Positions 1-6,732 of a DNA stretch of 10,368 bases are shown piece by piece. The notes below the pieces were generated by a model. The model was not told the DNA's origin and ran no database searches. It was given only the letters and a program-made list of their open reading frames with translations. The DNA is from Candidatus Luteimonas excrementigallinarum (lineage in GTDB: Bacteria; Pseudomonadota; Gammaproteobacteria; Xanthomonadales; Xanthomonadaceae), in contig DXCY01000039.1 in NCBI GenBank assembly GCA_019115725.1, positions 1 through 10,368 on the forward strand. The letters are read 5' to 3'. The position numbers were made by a program, and so were the translations under genes. Within the stretch, counting starts at the first letter, position 1, and the number at the start of each line of letters is the position of its first letter.

Positions 1-20
1 CCGCTTTGCCGTCGGCTTCC

Positions 21-44
21 GTAGGTCGGGGCTACGCCCCCGAC
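21..44 (+). repeat. GTAG-type REP palindrome
   Basis: The tetranucleotide GTAG (21-24) is followed directly by a perfect 7-bp stem, GTCGGGG (25-31) with CCCCGAC (38-44), around a 6-nt loop. The loop begins with CTAC, the complement of GTAG. A GTAG head followed by a short GC-rich palindrome is the known layout of the REP family common in Stenotrophomonas and related genomes, where such elements are thought to be moved by RAYT transposases. No RAYT gene is in the window. The assignment rests on architecture only; a chance hairpin in GC-rich DNA is the alternative. Confidence 0.6.
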
Positions 45-112
45 GTCCCGCTTAACACGTACCCCCGTTTTCGCCGCGAGCCAGGCATTGCTCTGCCACG
101 AACCCTCCAGCG

Positions 113-206
113 CCGGGTGGGGGTGCCCTTCAGGCGTAAGTAAAGGAGGAGGTGGCGGCCGCAGGCCGACGCCGGGGACATGGAGCCTGAAGGGCACCCC
201 ACCCGG
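113..206. repeat. Long imperfect inverted repeat forming a structured stem-loop
   Basis: The arms at 113-135 and 185-206 are complementary over 22 bp with one bulged G in the left arm. The 49-nt interior (136-184) contains a purine run (AGGAGGAGG) and its own small hairpin, CGGCC (156-160) with GGCCG (164-168). The element sits 32 nt beyond the stop codon of the leftward MFS gene. No T-run follows the stem in the direction of that gene, so it is not a canonical intrinsic terminator. It may be a REP-like or MITE-like repeat, a structured RNA, or a processing/stability hairpin. The structure is seen directly; the role is unknown. Confidence 0.6.
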
Positions 207-238
207 GGCCCCCGCGACCTATCAACGCGCGCTCCCCC

Positions 239-1492
239 CTAACGCAGCTCGCGCAGGTCCAGACGCCGCAGCCGCGGCGCCTTCAGCGCTGTGGTCGCAA
301 CGACCCCAAGCGTCACGCAGCCGCCCAGGACCACCGCCGGCACCAGCCCCAGCAGGCGTCCCATGGAACCGGCGTAGAACGCGCCCAGCTCGTTGGAGGA
401 GCCCACGAACAGCCCGTTGATCGACGACACCCGCCCGCGCATCTCATCCGGCGTCGCCAGCTGCATGATGGTTGAGCGCAGCACCACCGACACCCCGTCG
501 CACATTCCTGACAGCAGCAGGAAGAAAGCCGACAGCCAGAACAGCTTCGACAGTCCGAAGCCGATGATGCACAGCCCGAACCCCGCTACCGCCATCAGCA
601 GTACCCGCCCCGCATTCCGCTGCACCGGACGACGCGCCAGCCAGATGCCCACGGCCACTGCGCCCAGCGCCGGCGCCGCTCTGAGGATTCCAAGGCCCTC
701 CGGCCCGTAGTGCAGGATCTCGCGGATGAAGGCGGGCGCCAGCGAAATCGCGCCGCCGAACAGCACTGCGAACATATCCAGTGCCAGTGCCGCCAGCAGG
801 ATCTGGTGACCGAACACGAAGCGCGCTCCCTCGGCGATGCTGGCAAACACCGGGCCGCGCTGCAGCTGCGGAGCCGGTTCCGTCACTTCCATCCGCGCCA
901 GGGCAAACACCGCAAGCGCGGCGAAACAGGCCGCCAGCCCGTACGCGACCGACATGCCGGCCCAGCCCACCAGCACCCCGCCCAGCGCCGGCCCGACCAC
1001 CAGCGCCGACTGGAACACGATGCTGCCCAGGCTGGCGCCGCGGACGAACTGCTCGCGTACCAGCACCCGGGCAAACAGGGCGTTGTAGACCGGGCCAAGG
1101 AAGGAGCGCACCCCGCCGGTCAGCACCACGGCGGCGTAGATTTTCCAGACCCCATCGCCCAGCCAGCCCTGGGTGATGGCCACCAGCACCAGCGGAGTGA
1201 TGGCCAGCCCGGCGCAGGCCACCATGCCCAGACGGCGCCGGGGCAGGTGGTCCACCAGGTAGCCGGCGAACGGCGCCACGCAGAAATAGGGCAGCACCTC
1301 GGCCAGGCCGATCAGACCCAGCATCCATGGGTTGCGGGTCAGCTCGTACACATGCCAGCCCACCGTCACCGCCACCATCTGGTAGGACAGGATGGTGCAG
1401 ATCCGGTAGCCCATCAGGGCCCGGAAATTGGGATTGCGCAGCGGTGGGGCGGGGGCGTCCGGGGAGGCGGCAGTGGCGGCGCCGGTGCTCAC
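239..1492 (-). CDS. MFS transporter, EntS-like (MFS_3 family)
   Basis: A 417-residue, strongly hydrophobic protein, the usual length for a 12-helix major facilitator. Residues 1-20 form an Ala/Pro-rich cytoplasmic tail. The conserved loop after the second helix is present (motif A-like, G77-Y-L-V-D81-H-L-P-R-R-R87). A basic, hydrophilic stretch near 201-230 probably marks the central loop between the two six-helix halves. The segment D349-E-M-R-G-R354, then SSNELG (365-370), resembles the enterobactin exporter EntS and the 'transmembrane secretion effector' family, so proton-driven export of a small molecule across the inner membrane is likely; the substrate cannot be read from sequence. The start is GTG at 1492, which shares the overlap GTGA with the stop of the upstream SufE gene, implying translational coupling. 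The stop is TAG. Confidence 0.87.
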   Translation of the reverse strand: MSTGAATAASPDAPAPPLRNPNFRALMGYRICTILSYQMVAVTVGWHVYELTRNPWMLGLIGLAEVLPYFCVAPFAGYLVDHLPRRRLGMVACAGLAITPLVLVAITQGWLGDGVWKIYAAVVLTGGVRSFLGPVYNALFARVLVREQFVRGASLGSIVFQSALVVGPALGGVLVGWAGMSVAYGLAACFAALAVFALARMEVTEPAPQLQRGPVFASIAEGARFVFGHQILLAALALDMFAVLFGGAISLAPAFIREILHYGPEGLGILRAAPALGAVAVGIWLARRPVQRNAGRVLLMAVAGFGLCIIGFGLSKLFWLSAFFLLLSGMCDGVSVVLRSTIMQLATPDEMRGRVSSINGLFVGSSNELGAFYAGSMGRLLGLVPAVVLGGCVTLGVVATTALKAPRLRRLDLRELR

Positions 1493-1932
1493 CCGGAGGC
1501 GGCGCTTTCGGCCTGTTCGCGGATGAAGGCCAGCAGCGAGGCCAGTCCGTTGCTGCGGGTGGGCGAGAGATGCTTGGCCAGGCCGATATCGGCGATGTAA
1601 TCCGGGCTGGCGGCCATGATTTCGGCGGCGCTGCGTCCCGAATACACGCGCAGCGCCAGGTAGATCAGGCCGGAAACGATGGCCGAATCGCTCACCGCTG
1701 CGAAATCAAGGCGCGAGGCATCGCCGGAGGGCACGATCCACACCATCGACTGGCAGCCGAGCAGACGGTGCTCTTCGGTCTTCCATTCCTCGGGGAACGG
1801 CGGCAGCTTGCGGCCCAGGTCGATCAGGTACTGGTAGCGCTCGGACCAGTCGTTGAAGAAGGAGAATTCGTCGCGGATCGCCGCCTGGGCGGCATCGGGC
1901 GTGGGTTCGAGCGGGAAGGGGGAGTCGGACAC
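1489..1932 (-). CDS. SufE/CsdE-family cysteine desulfurase sulfur acceptor
   Basis: A 147-residue cytoplasmic protein of typical SufE size. Family members take persulfide sulfur from a cysteine desulfurase (SufS or CsdA) and pass it to the Fe-S scaffold or other acceptors. The sulfur-accepting cysteine is C60 in the motif LLGCQSMVW (58-65 region), equivalent to Cys51 of E. coli SufE. The conserved C-terminal patch HLSPTRSNGL (121-130) includes R126, matching the family's conserved Arg. The start is GTG at 1932 with no clear Shine-Dalgarno sequence. No other suf or csd genes are adjacent, so I cannot tell SufE from CsdE. The gene lies downstream of cysS on the same strand, separated by 124 nt with a hairpin, and overlaps the MFS gene by 4 nt. 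Confidence 0.9.
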   Translation of the reverse strand: MSDSPFPLEPTPDAAQAAIRDEFSFFNDWSERYQYLIDLGRKLPPFPEEWKTEEHRLLGCQSMVWIVPSGDASRLDFAAVSDSAIVSGLIYLALRVYSGRSAAEIMAASPDYIADIGLAKHLSPTRSNGLASLLAFIREQAESAASG

Positions 1933-1992
1933 GGCAGGGGCGGCCGGAAGGCCGTGGTTCGGATCAGCCGGCTATTGTCGCAGAAACCGGTG

Positions 1993-2045
1993 GACTCCCC
2001 CCGCAGGAGCGCGCCACGTGCGCGTGGGGCACTCCTGCCGGAGTC
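1993..2045. repeat. Hairpin repeat between cysS and the SufE gene
   Basis: Outer arms GACTCC (1993-1998) and GGAGTC (2040-2045) and inner arms GCAGGAG and CTCCTGC (within 2003-2038) make a long interrupted stem. The inner unit begins GCAGGAGCGCGCCA and ends GCACTCCTGC. The same two blocks, in reverse orientation and with a shorter centre, occur at 10152-10178, so this appears to be a dispersed element. It lies just downstream of the cysS stop and may also aid transcript termination or 3'-end stability, but no clear T-run follows it. Confidence 0.6.
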
Positions 2046-2056
2046 TGGTGTCGGAA

Positions 2057-3481
2057 TCAGCTGCGCTTGCGGACCCAGCGGACGCCCTGTGGGGTGTCTT
2101 CCAGGGCGATGCCTTCGGCGGCGAGCTGGTCGCGCAGGGCGTCAGCGCGGGCGAAGTCGCGGCTCTTCTTGGCTTCCGTGCGCTCGTCCACCAGGGCCTG
2201 GATGCGGGCGTCGTCATCGCCGCTGGCGCCGCGGGCGAACCACGTCTGCGGATCCTGCTGGAGCAGGCCCAGGGCAAGACCCGCGGCGCGCAGCTTGGCT
2301 CCGGCCGCGGCGAGCGCCTGCAGTCCGTCCTCATCCGGCGTCCCGCCCTGCGTGGCCTGGTTGCTCAGCGTGCGGGCCTCACCGGCAATGGCGGCCAGCC
2401 TGGCAAGCGCCTGCGGCGTGTTGAGGTCGTCTGCCAGCGCGGCCTCGATGTCCGCCGGGATCGCGGCTTCAGGCGCCTGGCTGCCGGCGGTCAGGCCGTC
2501 GATCTCGCGCAGCGTTGCGTAGAGCCGGTCCAGGGTGCGCACCGACTGCTCCACCAGCCCGTCCGACCAGTCCAGCGGCTGCCGGTAATGCGCCGAGAGC
2601 AGGGCATAGCGCAGGGCCTCGGGCGGGTGTTCGGCCAGCAGGTCGCGCACCTTGGCGATGTTGCCCACCGACTTGGACATCTTGGCGCCGGACAGGTTGA
2701 GCATGCCGTTGTGCAGCCAGAAGCGGGCGAAGGTGCGGCCGCCGTGGGCGCATTCGCTCTGTGCGATCTCGTTTTCGTGATGCGGGAACTGCAGGTCCAC
2801 GCCGCCGGCATGGATGTCGATGGTTTCGCCCAGGTGGGCGGCGGCCATGGCCGAGCATTCAATGTGCCAGCCCGGGCGGCCAAGGCCCCAGGGGGAGTCC
2901 CAGCCGGGCAGCTCGGGCGTGGAGGGCTTCCACAGGACGAAGTCGCCGGGATTGCGCTTGTACGGGGCCACATCCACCCGGGCGCCAGCCAGCATCTGTT
3001 CGGTATCGCGCCGCGAGAGCTTGCCGTAATCGGGGTAGCTGTCCACGGCAAACAGCACATGGCCCGCGGCGGCGTAGGCATGGCCGGCCTCGATCAGGCG
3101 CTCGATCATGGCAATGATCTCGCCGATGTGGGCGGTGGCCTCGGGTTCGATATCCGGCGGCGTGACACCCAGCGCGGCCATGTCCTCGCGGTAGGCGGTG
3201 GCGAAACGACTGGTGATGGCCGAGATCGGCACGCCCTGCCCGGCGGCGGCGGCGTTGATCTTGTCGTCCACGTCGGTGATGTTGCGCGCGTAGCGCAGCG
3301 CGCCGTGGCGGCGCCGGAGCAGTGCGGCCAGCACGCCGAACACCACCGGTCCGCGGGCGTTGCCGATATGCACGTAGTCGTACACCGTGGGGCCGCACAC
3401 GTACATGGTCGGGCAGGCGGGATCGAGCGCCTCGAAAGGCTCGATGCGGCGGGTCAGGCTGTTGTAAAGGCGCAGGCTCAT
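2057..3481 (-). CDS. cysS: Cysteinyl-tRNA synthetase
   Basis: A 474-residue class I aminoacyl-tRNA synthetase that charges tRNA-Cys with cysteine using ATP. The first ATP-binding signature is HIGN (38-41) and the second is KMSKS (267-271). The zinc ligands that select cysteine are all present: C29, C209, H234 and E238, nearly the E. coli numbering. The catalytic Rossmann fold covers roughly 20-310; a helical anticodon-binding region follows, including the basic stretch near 430-455. I chose ATG at 3481 (protein beginning MSLRLYNS), as in homologues. An in-frame GTG at 3532 would add 17 residues, but a possible -10 box lies between the two starts. The gene is single-copy housekeeping, transcribed leftward and divergent from the secreted-protein gene at 3618. 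Confidence 0.96.
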   Translation of the reverse strand: MSLRLYNSLTRRIEPFEALDPACPTMYVCGPTVYDYVHIGNARGPVVFGVLAALLRRRHGALRYARNITDVDDKINAAAAGQGVPISAITSRFATAYREDMAALGVTPPDIEPEATAHIGEIIAMIERLIEAGHAYAAAGHVLFAVDSYPDYGKLSRRDTEQMLAGARVDVAPYKRNPGDFVLWKPSTPELPGWDSPWGLGRPGWHIECSAMAAAHLGETIDIHAGGVDLQFPHHENEIAQSECAHGGRTFARFWLHNGMLNLSGAKMSKSVGNIAKVRDLLAEHPPEALRYALLSAHYRQPLDWSDGLVEQSVRTLDRLYATLREIDGLTAGSQAPEAAIPADIEAALADDLNTPQALARLAAIAGEARTLSNQATQGGTPDEDGLQALAAAGAKLRAAGLALGLLQQDPQTWFARGASGDDDARIQALVDERTEAKKSRDFARADALRDQLAAEGIALEDTPQGVRWVRKRS

Positions 3482-3507
3482 TGTTTCGGTACGGTCAGGG
3501 AAGCCGG

Positions 3508-3513
3508 ATTCTA
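3508..3513 (-). promoter_or_regulatory. Possible -10 box for cysS
   Basis: On the minus strand this reads TAGAAT, five of six matches to the sigma-70 -10 consensus. It lies about 27 nt upstream of the ATG at 3481, giving a leader of roughly 20 nt. No convincing -35 hexamer is visible at 16-18 nt spacing, so this is tentative. If real, it excludes the longer GTG start at 3532. Confidence 0.3.
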
Positions 3514-3617
3514 TCGGGCGGGGGAGGTTCACGACAGCGCCGGTTCAGCAGGTGCACCCGCCCAGCGCCTAAACTTCCCGTTGGGCACGCTTGCCCTCCG
3601 TTCGCCACAAAGGTCCG

Positions 3618-4145
3618 ATGCTCCGATCTTTCCCCCTCCTGCCGTTGCTTGTCTGCGCCGCGCTGAGCGTGGCTCCTGCCGTCGTGGGTCCTGTTGCCGT
3701 GGCGCAGGAGCGGAGCCAGCAGGCGGACGAGGCCATGGCCGCGCTGCCCGCGCCGCCGCCGCCGAGCCCGCAGGAAAACGTGCGCATCGAGTTCGCCAGG
3801 GTGCTGGCCGCCGAGCCGGTGCACCAGATCCTGCGCGCCACCAGTATGGTGGAGCGCTGCGAGGCGGCGAGCCCGGTGGGCGAGGGCGGTGAGCGCCGCG
3901 GCCTGCAGCGGGTCGTTGGTGCGGTGCGCGATGTGCTGTCTTCCGAGGAACGGGTGGATGAGGTGGACGCCTCCGCCGGCGGCGAGTGCCGGATGGTGCC
4001 GGTGGAACGCGAGTTCCGGCGCCCGATCGGATTCGACGTGGATTACGTGCACCGCGGGGTGAAATACCGCTCGCGCATGCCCTACGACCCCGGCAACCGG
4101 GTCAGGGTGCGGGTGTCGGTGACCCCGGTGGTGAGCGGCGAATGA
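3618..4145 (+). CDS. Secreted protein of unknown function with a glycine-zipper-protein-like C-terminal tail
   Basis: A 175-residue protein. ATG at 3618 is preceded by AAAGG (3609-3613), and translation from it opens directly with a signal peptide: MLRSF, a hydrophobic stretch to about residue 28, and a likely cleavage after A-V-A (27-29), so it is exported to the periplasm or envelope. A TTG nine codons upstream (3591) would only put charged residues ahead of the signal. The mature part has a Pro-rich linker (A-P-P-P-P-S, 45-50), a helical middle and cysteines C81 and C124 that could form a disulfide. Its end (about 122-172: ECRMVPVE, then YDPGNRVRVRVSVTP) resembles the tail of glycine-zipper 2TM/17-kDa surface antigen-like lipoproteins, but no glycine zipper or lipobox is present. 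Function unknown. Base use matches its neighbours. Confidence 0.75.
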   Translation: MLRSFPLLPLLVCAALSVAPAVVGPVAVAQERSQQADEAMAALPAPPPPSPQENVRIEFARVLAAEPVHQILRATSMVERCEAASPVGEGGERRGLQRVVGAVRDVLSSEERVDEVDASAGGECRMVPVEREFRRPIGFDVDYVHRGVKYRSRMPYDPGNRVRVRVSVTPVVSGE

Positions 4146-4192
4146 GCCGGCGGCTTGCCGGCGGTCCCGCGCCATGCGACGATGCGGCCCCG

Positions 4193-4354
4193 ATGATGAC
4201 GATCCGCGCCGACGCCCAGATCCTGACCTCCGCCCGCATGGCGGCAGGCATGACCTCGCGCGCCCGCCGACCGGAGCCTTGCCAACGCGCTGGGTAGCCG
4301 GTACCCGTCTGTTTCGAGTTCACCAGAAAACCCGGCCCCGGCGCCGGGTTTTCT
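4193..4354 (+). promoter_or_regulatory. Candidate arginine-responsive attenuator leader of the arg operon
   Basis: A short open frame runs from ATG 4193 (or 4238 or 4250) to TAG 4295-4297. Its last 15 codons read M-T-S-R-A-R-R-P-E-P-C-Q-R-A-G, with Arg codons at 4259, 4265, 4268 and 4286. A terminator hairpin follows 28 nt later (4325-4354). GGG-UA-GCCGG (4292-4301), at the stop codon, could pair with CCGGC-CCC (4332-4339) of the terminator's left arm and loop, as an antiterminator would. A ribosome finishing at the stop would mask this segment, while one stalled on the Arg codons would free it. No strong Shine-Dalgarno or promoter is evident, and GC-rich DNA yields Arg codons by chance. The alternative is a plain terminator for the upstream gene. 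Confidence 0.3.
4325..4354. terminator. Intrinsic (probably bidirectional) terminator hairpin upstream of argF'
   Basis: A perfect 12-bp stem, AGAAAACCCGGC (4325-4336) with GCCGGGTTTTCT (4343-4354), closes a 6-nt loop. The TTTT on the right arm and AAAA on the left arm give U-tracts in both directions. It lies 179 nt after the stop of the secreted-protein gene and 58 nt before the argF' start, so it either ends the upstream transcript or acts as an attenuator within the arg leader. Confidence 0.75.
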
Positions 4355-4412
4355 GCTTTCATGCTGTCTGATTCCTTCACCTGTCCCGCAGCTTCCAGGG
4401 GTTTTTCGCGCC

Positions 4413-5432
4413 ATGACCGTTTCCCGCCACTTCCTCAATACCCAGGACTGGTCGCGCGCCGACCTGGATGCGCTGCTTGCCGATGCCGCCCGCTTCAAGC
4501 GCGAGCGCATGGGAGATGCCCTCAAGGGCCGCTCGATTGCCCTGGTGTTCTTCAACCCGTCCATGCGTACCCGCACCAGCTTCGAGCTGGGTGCGTTCCA
4601 GCTCGGTGGACACGCGATCGTGCTGCAGCCGGGCAAGGACGCGTGGCCGATCGAGTTCGACCTGGGCACGGTGATGGACGGTGACAGCGAGGAGCACATT
4701 GCCGAGGTGGCGCAGGTGCTGGGCCGCTATGTGGACATGATTGGCGTGCGTGCGTTCCCCAAGTTCATCGACTGGACCGAGGACCGGCAGGACAAGGTGC
4801 TAAAGGCCTTTGCCCGCTACTCGCCGGTGCCGGTGATCAACATGGAAACCATCACCCATCCCTGCCAGGAGCTGGCCCACGCGCTGGCCCTGCAGGAGCA
4901 CTTCGGCACCAGCGACCTGCGCGGCAGGAAGTACGTGCTCACCTGGACCTACCATCCGAAGCCGCTGAACACCGCGGTGGCGAACTCGGCGCTGACCATC
5001 GCCACGCGCATGGGCATGGACGTGACCCTGCTGTGCCCGACGCCGGAATACGTGCTGGATGAGCGCTACATGGGCTGGGCGGAGGCCAACGTGGCTGAAA
5101 ACGGCGGCTCGCTCACCGTCAGCCATGACATCCAGGCTGCCTACACCGGCGCCGAAGTGGTGTATGCCAAGAGCTGGGGCGCGCTGCCGTATTTCGGCAA
5201 CTGGGCGCCGGAAAAGCCGATCCGCGACCAGTACCGCCATTTCATGGTCGACGAGGCCAAGATGGCCCTGACCAACAACGGTGTCTTCAGCCACTGCCTG
5301 CCGCTGCGCCGCAACGTGAAGGCGACCGATGCGGTCATGGACTCACCGGCCTGCATTGCCATCAACGAGGCCGAGAACCGCCTGCACGTGCAGAAGGCGG
5401 TGATGGCCGAACTGATGCGCGGACGCGCCTGA
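4413..5432 (+). CDS. argF': N-acetylornithine carbamoyltransferase (AOTCase)
   Basis: A 339-residue cytoplasmic transcarbamylase that transfers the carbamoyl group of carbamoyl phosphate to N-acetyl-L-ornithine, giving N-acetyl-L-citrulline. The phosphate-binding loop is S50-M-R-T-R54 rather than the S-T-R-T-R of ornithine transcarbamylases. H149-P-C-Q152 and H294-C-L-P297 complete the carbamoyl phosphate and substrate site. E93 corresponds to Glu92 of the Xanthomonas enzyme, the residue tied to acetylornithine (not succinylornithine) specificity, and K303 to its reversibly carboxylated lysine. The length equals that of the Xanthomonas protein. ATG at 4413 has AGGGG (4397-4401) upstream at a rather long spacing of 11 nt. 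It is the first gene of the operon, behind the 4325-4354 hairpin, and the deacetylase for its product lies two genes on. Confidence 0.96.
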   Translation: MTVSRHFLNTQDWSRADLDALLADAARFKRERMGDALKGRSIALVFFNPSMRTRTSFELGAFQLGGHAIVLQPGKDAWPIEFDLGTVMDGDSEEHIAEVAQVLGRYVDMIGVRAFPKFIDWTEDRQDKVLKAFARYSPVPVINMETITHPCQELAHALALQEHFGTSDLRGRKYVLTWTYHPKPLNTAVANSALTIATRMGMDVTLLCPTPEYVLDERYMGWAEANVAENGGSLTVSHDIQAAYTGAEVVYAKSWGALPYFGNWAPEKPIRDQYRHFMVDEAKMALTNNGVFSHCLPLRRNVKATDAVMDSPACIAINEAENRLHVQKAVMAELMRGRA

Positions 5433-5529
5433 GCCGCCCGTACGGGTTCCCTGTTCCTGGCATCGCTGATCCATATCACCGACCCCACATCCCCACCGGC
5501 GGCCCCACGCCGCGCATGAGAACAACAAC

Positions 5530-6732
5530 ATGACCGCTTCCGAATCCAAAGACATCGTCCTCGCCTTTTCCGGCGGCCTGGATACCAGCTTCTGCGTGCC
5601 CTATCTGAAGGAGCAGGGCTGGAACGTGCACACCGTGTTTGCCGATACCGGCGGCGTGGATGCGGCCGAGCGCAAGGCGATCGAGGAGCGTGCCGCCGAG
5701 CTGGGCGTGGCCTCGCACCTGACCGTGGACGGCGGGCCGGCGATCTGGAGCGATTTCGTCAAGCCGTTCGTGTGGGCGGGCGAGGGCTACCAGGGCCAGT
5801 ACCCGCTGCTGGTGTCGGACCGCTACCTGATCGTGGATGCGGCCCTGGCCCGGGCAAAGGAGCTGGGCACCAATGCCATCGCCCACGGCTGCACCGGCAT
5901 GGGCAACGACCAGGTGCGATTCGACCTGGCGGTCAAGGCCCAGGGCGACTGGCGCATCGTGGCGCCGATCCGCGAGATCCAGAAGGAGCACACCCAGACC
6001 CGCGCCTATGAGCAGGCCTTCCTGGCCGAGCGCGGCTTCGGTGTGCAGGCCAAGCAGATGGCCTACACCATCAACGAGAACCTGCTGGGGGTGACCATGT
6101 CCGGCGGCGAGATCGACGCCTGGGATGTGCCGGGCAAGGGCGCACGCGGCTGGTGCGCGCCGCGCAGCGCATGGCCGGACGAGCCGCTGACGGTGCTGGT
6201 GGAGTTCGAGGGTGGCGAAGCGGTGGCCCTGGACGGCAAGCGCCTGCCGGGCGAGGAGATCCTGGCCGGGCTGAACCGCCTGTTCGCGTCCTACGGCGTG
6301 GGCCGCGGCATGTACACCGGTGACACCGTGATCGGCCTGAAGGGACGGATCGTGTACGAGGCCCCTGGCCTGGTGGCCCTGCTGACCGCGCACCGGGCGC
6401 TGGAAGAAGCGGTGCTGAGCAAGCAGCAGAACCGGTTCAAGCCCGAGGTGGCGCGCAAGTGGGTGGAGCTGGTGTACGAGGGCTTCTTCCATGACCCGCT
6501 GAAGACCGACCTGGAGGCGTTCCTGGCCTCCTCGCAGCAGCAGGTCAACGGCGAGGTGGTGCTGCAGACCAGCGGCGGCCGCGTGGACGCGGTGGCGGTG
6601 CGATCGCCGAAGCTGCTGATCGATGACGGCGCCACCTACGCGCAGTCGGCCGATTGGGGCGTGGAAGAGGCCGAGGGCTTCATCAAGCTGTTTGGCATGA
6701 GCAGCACCCTGTGGGCCCGGGTGAACCGGTGA
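5530..6732 (+). CDS. argG: Argininosuccinate synthase
   Basis: A 400-residue cytoplasmic enzyme joining citrulline and aspartate with ATP to give argininosuccinate, AMP and pyrophosphate. The N-terminal PP-loop A12-F-S-G-G-L-D-T-S20 is intact. The second family signature reads H119-G-C-T-G-M-G-N-D-Q128, then VRF: the family normally has Lys where this protein has M124. The C-terminal synthetase domain, including the GMYTGDTVIG region near 258-267 and the tetramerisation tail, is full length, and no frameshift is seen. ATG at 5530 follows an AT-richer stretch with only a weak ribosome site. The gap to argF' is 97 nt and holds a small palindrome (5437-5446) just after the argF' stop but no clear terminator. 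The stop overlaps the argE' start by 4 nt. Confidence 0.95.
   Translation: MTASESKDIVLAFSGGLDTSFCVPYLKEQGWNVHTVFADTGGVDAAERKAIEERAAELGVASHLTVDGGPAIWSDFVKPFVWAGEGYQGQYPLLVSDRYLIVDAALARAKELGTNAIAHGCTGMGNDQVRFDLAVKAQGDWRIVAPIREIQKEHTQTRAYEQAFLAERGFGVQAKQMAYTINENLLGVTMSGGEIDAWDVPGKGARGWCAPRSAWPDEPLTVLVEFEGGEAVALDGKRLPGEEILAGLNRLFASYGVGRGMYTGDTVIGLKGRIVYEAPGLVALLTAHRALEEAVLSKQQNRFKPEVARKWVELVYEGFFHDPLKTDLEAFLASSQQQVNGEVVLQTSGGRVDAVAVRSPKLLIDDGATYAQSADWGVEEAEGFIKLFGMSSTLWARVNR

Noticed and set aside
180..242. Short rightward frame of 20 codons preceded by AGGAGGAGG
   Set aside because: The purine run is about 26 nt from the ATG, too far for a ribosome site, and most of the frame overlaps the inverted-repeat arm.
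3482..3532. GTG start at 3532 extending cysS by 17 residues
   Set aside because: Homologues begin at MSLRLYN, and a TAGAAT -10-like box lies between the two candidate starts.
1853..3892. A 679-codon rightward open frame antisense to the SufE gene and cysS
   Set aside because: It lies opposite genes with clear catalytic motifs, has a low-complexity Gly/Arg/Ala composition and no recognisable domain; long antisense frames are expected at this GC content.
4146..4162. GCCGGC-ggctt-GCCGGC hairpin directly after the secreted-protein stop
   Set aside because: GCCGGC is self-complementary and common in GC-rich DNA; no T-run follows, so I do not call it a terminator.
4279..4307. TTGCCA with TACCCG at 17-nt spacing as an arg promoter
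   Set aside because: The -10 match is poor and the start would fall only about 10 nt before the terminator hairpin.
4174..4371. 65-codon Arg-rich frame running through the terminator hairpin as an alternative leader peptide
   Set aside because: Its Arg codons come from the hairpin's own GC arms and it ends after the terminator, which does not suit ribosome-controlled attenuation; no ribosome site is seen.
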